Assembly (NCBI GenBank): GCA_020217115.1 | Contig: JAIWOA010000071.1 | Span: 1-10,000 of the forward strand | DNA from: Calditerrivibrio sp. | GTDB taxonomy: Bacteria; Chrysiogenota; Deferribacteres; Deferribacterales; Calditerrivibrionaceae | Reading direction: 5' to 3' | Length of the DNA: 10,000 nt | Part shown: positions 1 through 6,078 of the stretch, in pieces | How positions within the stretch are numbered: the first letter of the stretch is position 1 | Layout: each line of letters starts with the position of its first letter | The notes under the pieces: generated by a model | Database searches by the model: none | Told to the model about the DNA's origin: nothing | The model's input: the letters and a program-made list of their open reading frames with translations, nothing else | Made by a program: the position numbers and the translations under genes

Positions 1-266
1 CTGAAATCCTGAAACACTACACCAATATTTCTCCTCAGGTAAGGTATAGAGCTTTTACTAATATGACTTATATCCTTATTGGAAACAAGCACAACCCCCT
101 TAGTGGGAACTAAATCTGCATATATCAATCTTAGCATTGTAGATTTTCCAGCACCACTTTCCCCTGTAATATAGACAAACTCCCCTCTCGAGATATTTAA
201 GCTTACATTGTCCAGAGCCCTTTTTTCACCAAAAAAATTCACTGTAACATTAAAAAACTTAATCAT
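1..266 (-). CDS. ftsE: Cell division ATP-binding protein FtsE (partial, N-terminal 88 residues)
   Basis: This is the N-terminal part of an ABC-type ATPase that runs off the left edge. Visible are a Walker A loop GESGAGKS at residues 35-42, the segment LIYADLVPTKG just after it, the tract IPYLRRNIGVVFQDF at residues 74-88, and a Q-loop glutamine at 86. The combination of LIY...PT.G and IP.LRR.IGVVFQDF is characteristic of FtsE rather than of general ABC importers. In known bacteria FtsE binds the membrane protein FtsX, and together they control septal peptidoglycan hydrolysis; ftsX would be expected further left, outside the window. The ATG at 264-266 lies inside the last codons of the upstream small gene (8-base overlap) and has no ribosome binding site of its own. 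Translation is therefore probably coupled to that gene. The Walker B and signature motifs are not visible, so completeness cannot be judged. Confidence 0.9.
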   Translation of the reverse strand, partial: MIKFFNVTVNFFGEKRALDNVSLNISRGEFVYITGESGAGKSTMLRLIYADLVPTKGVVLVSNKDISHISKSSIPYLRRNIGVVFQDF

Positions 267-477
267 CTAATTTTATTTTATTCTTTATTACAGCTGCCTC
301 AGCTGTCTTATGCTGTTTATTTGTAGTTGCATAATCCACAAAATTATCTTTAAAGGAAAATATCACTCTTCCAGACAGAAATATCTGGGTCACTACCCTA
401 TCCCCGATTATCTCCGTCTGAATATGATAAACTTTCCCATTCTGGCTAATATTTGAATTTAACGTTTTATTTCCCAT
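259..477 (-). CDS. Small conserved-looking protein of unknown function upstream of ftsE
   Basis: This 72-residue soluble protein has no signal peptide or membrane segment. The middle holds KVYHIQTE followed by a stretch predicted as beta strands (RVVTQIFLSGRVIFSF) and a basic C-terminal end. From memory, the pattern 'YHVQTE ... TxxFxxGxII' recurs in small proteins of Deltaproteobacteria and relatives; I cannot verify the family here and assign no function. It is probably a real gene because its stop codon overlaps the ftsE start by 8 bases in the usual way of co-translated pairs, and because it is the first gene after a good promoter candidate. No Shine-Dalgarno sequence precedes the ATG at 475-477: the bases just upstream read TAGTTAGCGC. 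This fits the possible leaderless transcript described separately. Confidence 0.7.
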   Translation of the reverse strand: MGNKTLNSNISQNGKVYHIQTEIIGDRVVTQIFLSGRVIFSFKDNFVDYATTNKQHKTAEAAVIKNKIKLDD

Positions 478-483
478 GCGCTA

Positions 484-512
484 ACTATATTAATATTTTA
501 AAACATTTTCAA
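484..512 (-). promoter_or_regulatory. Candidate sigma-70-type promoter for the small gene and ftsE
   Basis: Reading the minus strand, TTGAAA (507-512) is followed by a 17-base spacer and TATAGT (484-489). Both hexamers are one or two bases from consensus and the spacing is ideal. Transcription would be expected to begin about seven bases beyond the -10 box, at or within a base or two of the start codon at 477. The region is very AT-rich, so chance matches are a real possibility. Confidence 0.4.
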
Positions 513-541
513 TATATTTTTAATATACACACCCAAACAGG

Positions 542-559
542 TATGGACATATTAACCAG
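542..559 (+). repeat. Left terminal inverted repeat of the IS relic
   Basis: This 18-base end matches the reverse complement of 1433-1450 with two mismatches (positions 545 and 554). Extending the alignment outward past 542 immediately loses similarity, which places the element boundary here. Confidence 0.7.
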
Positions 560-604
560 CAAAAGAATATTAAACAAGGTGAAGAAGCGTTTTTTGGAGG
601 AGAT

Positions 605-721
605 ATGAGTAAGTGTAAAAAGTTAGGTGAAGTAAAAAGGTTGACCGATATGTCTCACATTCTTGGTATAATTAAGTCACTACACCTAATTTGGGATAGA
701 ATCCCAAAATTTCTACCATGA
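605..721 (+). CDS. Possible 38-codon reading frame upstream of the IS transposase
   Basis: ATG at 605 opens a 38-codon frame that ends with TGA at 719-721. The product begins MSKCKKLGEVKRL and ends WDRIPKFLP. A strong purine-rich GGAGGA (596-601) precedes the ATG, but only three bases separate them, which is tighter than usual. The stop lies beside the GGAG (723-726) that serves the transposase start at 736, so the frame could couple translation to the transposase. The frame also runs through the hairpin at 690-708. I do not recognise the product. It could be a leader peptide of the IS, the decayed end of an older gene, or chance. Confidence 0.25.
   Translation: MSKCKKLGEVKRLTDMSHILGIIKSLHLIWDRIPKFLP
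690..708 (+). other. Perfect 8-bp hairpin in the IS 5' region
   Basis: TTTGGGAT (690-697), a three-base AGA loop and ATCCCAAA (701-708) form a perfect stem. It sits about 27 bases before the transposase start. In some insertion sequences, stem-loops in this position reduce transposase translation from read-through transcripts. That role here is an inference. It is not a typical intrinsic terminator because no long T-run follows (only ATTT). Confidence 0.45.
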
Positions 722-735
722 TGGAGACATAACGT

Positions 736-1470
736 ATGAGTATTATATCCTATGATGAATTAAGAAAACAATCACCTAAATTCGCAAGAGAGATGGTAAG
801 AAGGGTTTTATAATGTTTCCAAGACTGCTGCTTTACTTAAAACAACGAGAAATACCGTAAGAAGAGTAAGGGATGGTGATTTAGAAGACAAATCAAAAAG
901 ACCTAAGTTTTCTCCTAAAAAGACTACTACTCCTTTAGAAAACATCATTATACAGGAAAGCAAGTGTACCGGCTTTAGATACAGGCGACTTGCCAGATAT
1001 TTATTTAATCAATACGTCATTTCTATATCAGAGAATACTGTTAAATCCATCTTGAAGAGAAATAATGTTAAAGTTAAGAAAAAGAGAAGTGCCTGTGGTA
1101 AAAATAGACACCTTTATGATTATGAACATCTTTCTCCTTTTTGTGAGTTTCAATTAGATACAAAATATCTTTTAGATAAAAACGCTTTATCAGACGGAGC
1201 ATATAAGCATATTGAAAGATATGGTTTGCCTAAATATGAATGGAATTTGATTGATATTGGAACTTCGCTAAACCTAACTTCGGCATCGCTATGAATGGAA
1301 TGACACCTTATCAGAAACTTAAAGCTTCCAATTCAATGATACATCACTATAATTTAAAGATGCCTACCACCCTCATGGAACAGTTATTTAAATTTAGCTT
1401 TGACCTTTTTAATAATATTATGCTAAAATCTACTGGTCAATATGTCTATATCAAGTGCCTTTTAATATAA
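736..1470 (+). pseudogene. IS481-like DDE transposase, frameshifted and internally deleted
   Basis: Three pieces read as one protein. ATG at 736, with GGAG nine bases upstream, begins MSIISYDELRKQSPKFAREM and stops early at 811-813. One extra G in the GGG at 803-805 explains the break. Reading resumes in the next frame from about 806 with FYNVSKTAALLKTTRNTVRR, a helix-turn-helix-like segment. It continues through FRYRRLARYLFNQYVISIS and the catalytic-core start FQLDTKYL, whose Asp would be the first of the DDE triad, to WNLIDIGT near 1264. Then the frame changes again: FGIAMNGMTPYQKLKASN, the typical C-terminal end, runs from about 1279 to the stop at 1468-1470. The stretch carrying the second Asp and the Glu is absent, so a deletion of several hundred bases at about 1262-1275 is inferred. 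Intact relatives are roughly 330-350 residues. The last codons read slightly beyond the right inverted repeat, which is seen in some IS elements. Confidence 0.8.
1433..1450 (-). repeat. Right terminal inverted repeat of the IS relic
   Basis: This is the partner of the repeat at 542-559, with 16 of 18 positions agreeing in inverted orientation. The frame of the transposase C-terminus reads through it and stops 18-20 bases further on. Confidence 0.7.
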
Positions 1471-1485
1471 TAAATATTTTTGAAG

Positions 1486-1514
1486 TTGACATTTAAAAAT
1501 AAAAATGCTAATAA
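1486..1514 (+). promoter_or_regulatory. Candidate promoter for tRNA-Arg
   Basis: A consensus TTGACA (1486-1491), a 17-base spacer and TAATAA (1509-1514) lie between the IS relic and the tRNA. Initiation near 1521 would leave about 24 bases of 5' leader for RNase P to remove. The -35 box is exact, while the -10 box is weaker and the area is AT-rich. If used, the promoter is just outside the right IS end, so the insertion left it intact. Confidence 0.5.
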
Positions 1515-1544
1515 CTTATTGAAAATGTTGATAAATTATATAAA

Positions 1545-1618
1545 GCGCTCTTAGCTCAATTGGATAGAGCATCTGACTACGGATCAGAAGGTTGTGGGTT
1601 CGACTCCTGCAGGGCGCG
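1545..1618 (+). tRNA. tRNA-Arg (anticodon ACG)
   Basis: A complete cloverleaf can be drawn. The acceptor stem GCGCTCT (1545-1551) pairs with AGGGCGC (1611-1617), with one G-U pair. The D arm is GCTC/GAGC. The anticodon stem TCTGA/TCAGA carries the loop CTACGGA, with anticodon ACG at 1579-1581. The T arm is GTGGG-TTCGACT-CCTGC and contains two wobble pairs. The discriminator base is G at 1618, and CCA is not encoded (GTTTTT follows), so it must be added by the CCA-adding enzyme. A34 of an ACG anticodon is normally converted to inosine by TadA, allowing it to read CGU, CGC and CGA. The gene stands alone between an IS relic and an exported-protein gene. Confidence 0.95.
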
Positions 1619-1670
1619 TTTTTAGATGTTTTAGAGTTTGTTAATCCTTCTTTCCTGGTTGGGGGTAAAC

Positions 1671-2507
1671 ATGTTTAGGTATTTTATAATCATCGTAGTT
1701 GTTTTTTACTATTCAGCAGCCTTTTCAGAGCAGTCTTATCTAATCGAATCGAAAGGTTTTGCCTGCATTTCTCAAAAAAATACACCTATAGAAACAGAGG
1801 CAATTGCTATAAATGATGCAAAAAACAATGCATTGAGAATTCTTTTAGATACAAAAAATACTGATAATTCAGTAAAAGAAAAGATAAAATCGTTTATATC
1901 TGATAAATTTTCAGACTATGAAGCAAGTATAGTATCAAAAAATGGGAAGTGGGACAAGGAACCCCCATCAATTGGTGACTGCTACCAGGTCAATGCAAAG
2001 GTTTCTATAACTCCAAAGCAGATATCTTCCGGGGAAAACAAAACCATAACAAAAAAAGAGTTATTACCCCTCGATATAATGGTTATTACAAATAAAGAAA
2101 GCTACTCAGAGGGTGATACTGTAAAGCTCTATATAAAAGGGAACAAAACATTTTATATAAAAATAATTTACAAAGACTCATCAGGAGATATGTATCAGAT
2201 ACTTCCCAATAAAGTAAGGTCAGAGAAATCCCTATCAGGGGGTAATGTCTATGAGGTTCCTGCACCATCAGATAGATTTGAAATTAAAATTGAGGGGAAT
2301 GGCGGTGGTGAAGAGATTATGATTTTTGCAAGCTCCATCGAAATGGGGGAGATACCCCTTGAAGAAAAGGGGGTGCTAAGCTTAGTCAAAACACCCTATG
2401 AAGAGCTCTATAGTAAAATATTTGATCTCAATTTAAAACCTAAAACCGATAACAAAAGTCATATAGAAGAGATATTTTTTAAAACTATAAAAATCGGTTC
2501 AGACTAA
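1671..2507 (+). CDS. Exported protein with C-terminal DUF4384-type domain
   Basis: The protein has 278 residues from the ATG at 1671, preceded by a G-rich ribosome binding site (GGGGG, 1661-1665). An upstream TTG at 1638 would add 11 residues in front of the signal peptide and is less likely. MFRYFIIIVVVFYYSAAFS looks like a Sec signal peptide with cleavage near SAAFS/EQ. No lipobox cysteine is present, so it should be periplasmic or otherwise secreted. The first half contains an alanine-rich helix (EAIAINDAKNNALR), as in LPP20-like domains, and two cysteines (C32 and C104) that could form a disulfide. Residues about 135-225 match the DUF4384 pattern: YSEGDTVKLYI (EGD at 147-149), then IYKDSSGDMYQILPN, a V.EVPAPSDRFEIKIEG segment and GGGEEIMIFASS. 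Such domains often occur with other envelope or kinase-linked modules, and the molecular function is unknown. The gene converges on cardiolipin synthase with only five bases between the stop codons, and no intrinsic terminator is visible. Confidence 0.8.
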   Translation: MFRYFIIIVVVFYYSAAFSEQSYLIESKGFACISQKNTPIETEAIAINDAKNNALRILLDTKNTDNSVKEKIKSFISDKFSDYEASIVSKNGKWDKEPPSIGDCYQVNAKVSITPKQISSGENKTITKKELLPLDIMVITNKESYSEGDTVKLYIKGNKTFYIKIIYKDSSGDMYQILPNKVRSEKSLSGGNVYEVPAPSDRFEIKIEGNGGGEEIMIFASSIEMGEIPLEEKGVLSLVKTPYEELYSKIFDLNLKPKTDNKSHIEEIFFKTIKIGSD

Positions 2508-2512
2508 TTAAA

Positions 2513-3910
2513 TCATAAAATTGGAGAAAAAGCTCTACACAAACCATCAAATATTTTTTTATACTTTGGTAAGGCTCTAATAGTATCCAGATCCAATCTC
2601 TTTGCAATTGATATATAGTTTAAAGATATACTGTTAACATGCTTTGCAAACTCTTCAGAGTAAACAAGTAAACTAACCTCAAAATTTAGCTTCATACTTC
2701 TATTGTCCATATTTACCGTACCGGTTGACACAACAGAATTGTCTATTAGTACAATCTTTGAATGTAGCATATACTTTGTCTCATATATTTCTATACCAGA
2801 CTCCATCAGCTCTTCATAGTATGATCTTCCTGCTGCCCCAACTATGGGATGATTATTTTTACCCGGTAAGATAATCTTAACTTTTATCCCCAGAAGAGAG
2901 ATATTTTTTAAAACATTTATCATTGTCTCATCAGGTACAAGGTATGGCGTAATGATCGTTATACTCTCCTGTGCTTTGCTAAATATCGATAGAAGAGATT
3001 CATAAATAAAATTTATCTTCTGATCTGGTCCTGAAGGGATTACATGGGAATAGTAAATTCTATTGCATCCCTCCTGTCTATATTCTATCAAATGATTTGT
3101 CAAATCCTCCTTTGTGCAATAATACCAATCTTCACAAAAAATCCTCCCCATATCGATAACAGCTTCACCTGCAAACCTAACATGGCAATCTATCCACTCA
3201 TCCATCCCGGAAAATTTACCCAGATATTCATTGCCAATATTGATACCACCTGTGTAACAGATATTACCATCAATGACAACAAGCTTTCTATGATTTCTGA
3301 AATTTGCAAGGGAAAATGTTTTAAAGCTCAGTGGAGATAAAAACGGTGCTGCTTTTCCACCTTTAGAGACAAACTCCTTGAGTGCTCTGGAACGGATCAT
3401 ACCAATGGAGCCAACCCAATCGTACAAAATGTATACTTTTACCCCTTCGTTGAGCTTGTGAGTAAGTAGATTTAAAAAAAACTTCCCTGTCTCGTCGTTT
3501 CTTATTATATAGTACTGGAAAAAGATATATTTTTCTGCACATAAAATATCGTTTGCCAACCTCGAATAAGTTGTAGCAGCACTTTCAAGAAGTTCAAGGC
3601 AATCCAGAGACATGGGGGGCTTTTTTGTTATACTACAAACCATATTACAAAATTTATTTTCAATCACCCTATCAGACACCTTATTATCCCTTAATATGTA
3701 CGGATTTCTGTTTAATTTTATATTAATAATCCTTCTTAACCTTGGTCTACCTATAAAGATATAAAGCAGCACCCCCAGTACAGGAACAAACACAAGGGCA
3801 ATCATCCATGAAAAGGTTGCTCTCGGCTCTTTTTTACCCAATAAAATATATAAAATGAGTAGTATTGCAGCTATATTAAAAAGATATTCAACAAACAAAA
3901 AAATCTTCAT
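2513..3910 (-). CDS. cls: Cardiolipin synthase (phospholipase D superfamily)
   Basis: This 465-residue membrane enzyme makes cardiolipin, in the ClsA type from two phosphatidylglycerol molecules with release of glycerol. Two N-terminal membrane segments (about residues 4-24 and 32-53) are followed by the GRPRLRR segment typical of the family. Both HKD motifs are intact. The first has H207, K209 and D214 (HRKLVVID), followed by GGINIGNEY. The second has H383, K385 and D390 (HSKIVLID), followed by TGTVNMDNRS. The length is close to that of characterised ClsA proteins (roughly 480). The start at 3908-3910 overlaps the stop of the radical SAM gene as ATGA, indicating one transcript and coupled translation. 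It could equally be a ClsB/ClsC-like paralogue, but the two N-terminal membrane helices favour ClsA. Confidence 0.93.
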   Translation of the reverse strand: MKIFLFVEYLFNIAAILLILYILLGKKEPRATFSWMIALVFVPVLGVLLYIFIGRPRLRRIINIKLNRNPYILRDNKVSDRVIENKFCNMVCSITKKPPMSLDCLELLESAATTYSRLANDILCAEKYIFFQYYIIRNDETGKFFLNLLTHKLNEGVKVYILYDWVGSIGMIRSRALKEFVSKGGKAAPFLSPLSFKTFSLANFRNHRKLVVIDGNICYTGGINIGNEYLGKFSGMDEWIDCHVRFAGEAVIDMGRIFCEDWYYCTKEDLTNHLIEYRQEGCNRIYYSHVIPSGPDQKINFIYESLLSIFSKAQESITIITPYLVPDETMINVLKNISLLGIKVKIILPGKNNHPIVGAAGRSYYEELMESGIEIYETKYMLHSKIVLIDNSVVSTGTVNMDNRSMKLNFEVSLLVYSEEFAKHVNSISLNYISIAKRLDLDTIRALPKYKKIFDGLCRAFSPIL

Positions 3911-4800
3911 CTGTAATTCATCCCCTGAAAAAGGTTATTGCTCTGCATATAATTATTAAATCTATTCAAAAAATGATGTTTTGAGATAGGCCAGTCTGGT
4001 GCAATTAAAAGTTCTTCAGGGGCATCCCCAACAAGTCTCGATATGATGACATCCTCTTTTAATAATGTCAAAGAATCTGCCAGCGTCTTGATATATTCAT
4101 CTTCACTAATCAGCTCAAAAGCTCCATCTATAAATAATTTTTCTATTTTTGTATTTTTTAGTATATGTAAATGGTGAAATTTAACAGAATCTATCGGCAA
4201 TCTACTTATTTTTTGTACAGTTTCCATCATCATACCATAATCCTCACCCGGAAGTCCAAGTATGAGATGGACAGTTATTTTTAACCCATAACTTTTTGTC
4301 CTATAAACAGTATCAACAAACTCCTCATAACTGTGGCCACGATTAATAAGCTCCAATGTTTTATTATGGGAAGACTGCAAACCATATTCCATAAAGATCT
4401 CATACTTATCGTTAAGATCAGAGAGAAATTTTAGCTTTTCATCACTTACCACATCAGGTCTGGTACCAATATGAATTCCAACAATTCTGTCATCAATCAG
4501 AGAAGATGAAATCATTTTATAAAACTGTTCATCACTGCAGTAGGTATTTGAGTATGATTGGAAATATAGCAGATATTTATGAATCCCTTTTTCAGATAGT
4601 TTTTTTATTCTATTACTGATCTGTTCTTCTATTGTTAAACCATTCACAAAGACAAAAGAGCTATTATCACAGTATATACAGCCACCCCACCCCTTTAAAC
4701 CATCTCTATTTGGACATGTCAGACCTACATCCACAGCTACTTTTGAAACTTTTTCTCCAAACTTCTGTTTTAAATATCGATTTAATGTAAAATATCTCAT
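3907..4800 (-). CDS. TIGR01212-family radical SAM protein (YhcC-like)
   Basis: This 297-residue protein has the radical-SAM cluster cysteines C29, C41 and C44 in TCPNRDGLKGWGGCIYC. The first cysteine is widely spaced from the pair (CX11CX2C), the hallmark of the YhcC/TIGR01212 family rather than of the usual CX3CX2C arrangement. Downstream, GIHIGTRPDVV, EYGLQSSHNKTLELINRGH, VHLILGLPGED and VKFHHLHILKNT follow the family order through the TIM-barrel core. The E. coli relative is about 310 residues, so this copy looks complete. The enzyme should cleave S-adenosylmethionine with a [4Fe-4S] cluster; I know of no established substrate for the family. The N-terminus MRYFTLNRYLKQKFG is the usual one, which supports the start at 4798-4800. 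The ribosome binding site is weak (AAGAAAA). The gene is first in a unit with cls. Confidence 0.88.
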   Translation of the reverse strand: MRYFTLNRYLKQKFGEKVSKVAVDVGLTCPNRDGLKGWGGCIYCDNSSFVFVNGLTIEEQISNRIKKLSEKGIHKYLLYFQSYSNTYCSDEQFYKMISSSLIDDRIVGIHIGTRPDVVSDEKLKFLSDLNDKYEIFMEYGLQSSHNKTLELINRGHSYEEFVDTVYRTKSYGLKITVHLILGLPGEDYGMMMETVQKISRLPIDSVKFHHLHILKNTKIEKLFIDGAFELISEDEYIKTLADSLTLLKEDVIISRLVGDAPEELLIAPDWPISKHHFLNRFNNYMQSNNLFQGMNYR

Positions 4801-4822
4801 AATTTTTCTTGTAATTGTACAA

Positions 4823-4851
4823 ATATTATTCTAAATTATCATCGATTGCAA
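4823..4851 (-). promoter_or_regulatory. Candidate promoter for the radical SAM-cls unit
   Basis: On the minus strand, TTGCAA (4846-4851) is followed by a 17-base spacer and TAATAT (4823-4828). The predicted start is near 4816, giving a 5' leader of roughly 16 bases. The 86-base region 4801-4886 must also serve the divergent plus-strand run. For that direction I see only a weaker pair, TTGTAA (4809-4814) and TAAATT (4832-4837), which would interleave with this promoter. Mutual interference between the two units is possible but not shown. Confidence 0.45.
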
Positions 4852-4886
4852 TAAAAAGAAAAAATCATAGTAAATAGAGGTGAAGA

Positions 4887-5072
4887 ATGGCAATAAAAAA
4901 GGAGCTTCTAAATATTCTCGCATGCCCAAAATGCAAAGGAGATATAAGACTCTCAAAGGATGAAAACTTTCTTGTCTGTGATAATTGTAAACTTCTGTAT
5001 GAGATAAGAGAAGATATCCCAATAATGCTGATAGATGAAGCCAAAAAAGTTGAATCTACAGAAGAGTTTTGA
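4887..5072 (+). CDS. Trm112-like zinc-binding protein (YcaR-like)
   Basis: This 61-residue protein has the Trm112-like pattern: LLNILACPKC (C13, C16), then FLVCDNC (C31, C34), LLYEIREDIPIMLIDEA and a short acidic tail. The four cysteines should hold one zinc. Bacterial members such as E. coli YcaR are about 60 residues and often sit among lipopolysaccharide genes, where the role is unclear; eukaryotic and archaeal Trm112 activates methyltransferases. The ribosome binding site GAGGTG (4877-4882) is well placed before the ATG. It is the first gene of the plus-strand run and ends one base before the next start, here a heptose kinase, in keeping with the usual LPS neighbourhood. Confidence 0.88.
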   Translation: MAIKKELLNILACPKCKGDIRLSKDENFLVCDNCKLLYEIREDIPIMLIDEAKKVESTEEF

Positions 5073-5073
5073 C

Positions 5074-6069
5074 ATGTCATACAATATTCTTTATCAATAT
5101 CTTGATAAACTTTCTAATTCAAAAGTTCTTGTTATAGGGGATATAATGCTCGATATTTTTGTGTATGGCAATGCAAAAAGGATATCCCCTGAAGCACCGG
5201 TACCAGTTGTAAACATTGAATATGAAAAAAAGATCCCCGGAGGAGCAGCAAATGTTGCTCTAAATTTAAATGAAATAGGTGTAAAGACCTCAATAATAGG
5301 ACTTGTGGGTAAAGATGAATATGGTAAATTTTTAGAACATTATCTACAAGGACTTGGAATAGAAACTTTTTTATTGAATGATGGAAGGCCAACAACCATA
5401 AAAACACGCGTTATAGCTGGAAGTCAGCAAGTGGTGAGAATTGACAGAGAAGTATCACACAACCTCACAGATAAAAAAACAGAGAAAGTCTTAAAGTATA
5501 TCGAAGACAACCTTGAAAACTTTGATGGCATAATCATATCTGACTATGCTAAAGGGATTATAACTAAAAAACTTATCAAAAAACTCACAGATCTCTGTCT
5601 AAAACAGAATAAAATTATTACAGTTGATCCCAAAATAGAAAACTTTTTTTATTACAAAGGGGTAACCACTCTAACACCAAACAACAAAGAGGCTTCCACT
5701 GCATCTGGAATAGAGATAAAAGATGAAAGATCATTAATAAAATGTGGTAAATATATTTTAAATAAGCTTAAATCAAAATCTTTAATCATTACAAGGGGAC
5801 CAGATGGGATGACACTGTTTCAGGATGAAAAAATAGAGACTCTCCCTGCCATGGCAAAGGAGGTCTTTGATGTAACAGGTGCTGGGGATACTGTTATAGC
5901 TATTCTGACAGCAGCCCTTTCTTCCGGCATACCTCTCAGGGAATCTGCAATTATTTCAAATATTGCTGCAGGGATTGTTGTGGGAAAGGTTGGAACTGCA
6001 ACTGTTACCCAAGATGAATTGAAATTTGGGATCAATGATTTTATATCCAACGTAGAAAAATACCTTTAG
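5074..6069 (+). CDS. hldA: D-glycero-beta-D-manno-heptose-7-phosphate kinase (monofunctional)
   Basis: This 331-residue PfkB/ribokinase-fold enzyme should phosphorylate heptose-7-phosphate at C1 in ADP-heptose synthesis for the lipopolysaccharide inner core. Seen in order are VIGDIMLDIFVYG near the N-terminus, RISPEAPVPVV (the RfaE signature), PGGAANVALNL (P55 onward), TVDPK, LTPNNKEA, ITRGPDGMTLF, and the anion-hole motif DVTGAGD at 266-272, with D272 the expected catalytic base. The protein ends right after the kinase domain. The cytidylyltransferase-like second domain of bifunctional HldE is absent, so the nucleotidyl transfer must be encoded elsewhere. The ATG at 5074 is chosen because it follows the Trm112 stop by one base and has AAGAG at 5062-5066. 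An in-frame ATG at 5035 would overlap Trm112 by 38 bases and add 13 residues that do not look like family sequence. Confidence 0.92.
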   Translation: MSYNILYQYLDKLSNSKVLVIGDIMLDIFVYGNAKRISPEAPVPVVNIEYEKKIPGGAANVALNLNEIGVKTSIIGLVGKDEYGKFLEHYLQGLGIETFLLNDGRPTTIKTRVIAGSQQVVRIDREVSHNLTDKKTEKVLKYIEDNLENFDGIIISDYAKGIITKKLIKKLTDLCLKQNKIITVDPKIENFFYYKGVTTLTPNNKEASTASGIEIKDERSLIKCGKYILNKLKSKSLIITRGPDGMTLFQDEKIETLPAMAKEVFDVTGAGDTVIAILTAALSSGIPLRESAIISNIAAGIVVGKVGTATVTQDELKFGINDFISNVEKYL

Positions 6070-6078
6070 GAAGCTCCT

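Larger units (their letters stand above)
542..1450 (+). mobile_element. Degenerate IS481-like insertion sequence, internally deleted
   Basis: The ends are an imperfect inverted repeat. The left end (542-559), read inward, is TATGGACATATTAACCAG. The right end (1433-1450), read inward, is TATAGACATATTGACCAG. These agree at 16 of 18 positions. Between them lies a broken DDE-type transposase gene on the plus strand (736-1470). No clear target-site duplication is visible next to the repeats: the outer flanks read CCAAACAGG on the left and TCAAGTGCC on the right. The element is about 0.9 kb because the middle of the transposase is missing, and it cannot be autonomous. It fills the gap between the ftsE-side genes and tRNA-Arg. 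The family name rests on the transposase residues; the boundaries rest on the repeats. Confidence 0.7.

Noticed and set aside
690..708. Hairpin considered as a transcription terminator
   Set aside because: The stem is good but the following sequence is only ATTTC, not a run of Ts, and it sits inside the IS 5' region ahead of the transposase.
478..1544. CRISPR array or attachment site beside the tRNA
   Set aside because: No regularly spaced direct repeats occur in the gap, and I found no second copy of the tRNA 3' end in the window. The region is explained by the IS relic.
1638..1670. TTG start extending the DUF4384 protein by 11 residues
   Set aside because: It would place extra residues in front of a clean signal peptide, and the ATG at 1671 has its own G-rich ribosome binding site.
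2444..2499. AACCGAT and ATCGGTT as a terminator stem at the end of the DUF4384 gene
   Set aside because: The arms are separated by 42 bases and no T-run follows the second arm, so this is not a credible intrinsic terminator.
3044..3340. 98-codon open frame on the plus strand
   Set aside because: It is antisense to the catalytic core of cardiolipin synthase, has no ribosome binding site and resembles no protein.
5035..5073. Upstream ATG extending the heptose kinase by 13 residues
   Set aside because: It would overlap the Trm112-like gene by 38 bases, and the added residues are not family-like. ATG at 5074 has a well-placed AAGAG and a one-base gap to the previous stop.
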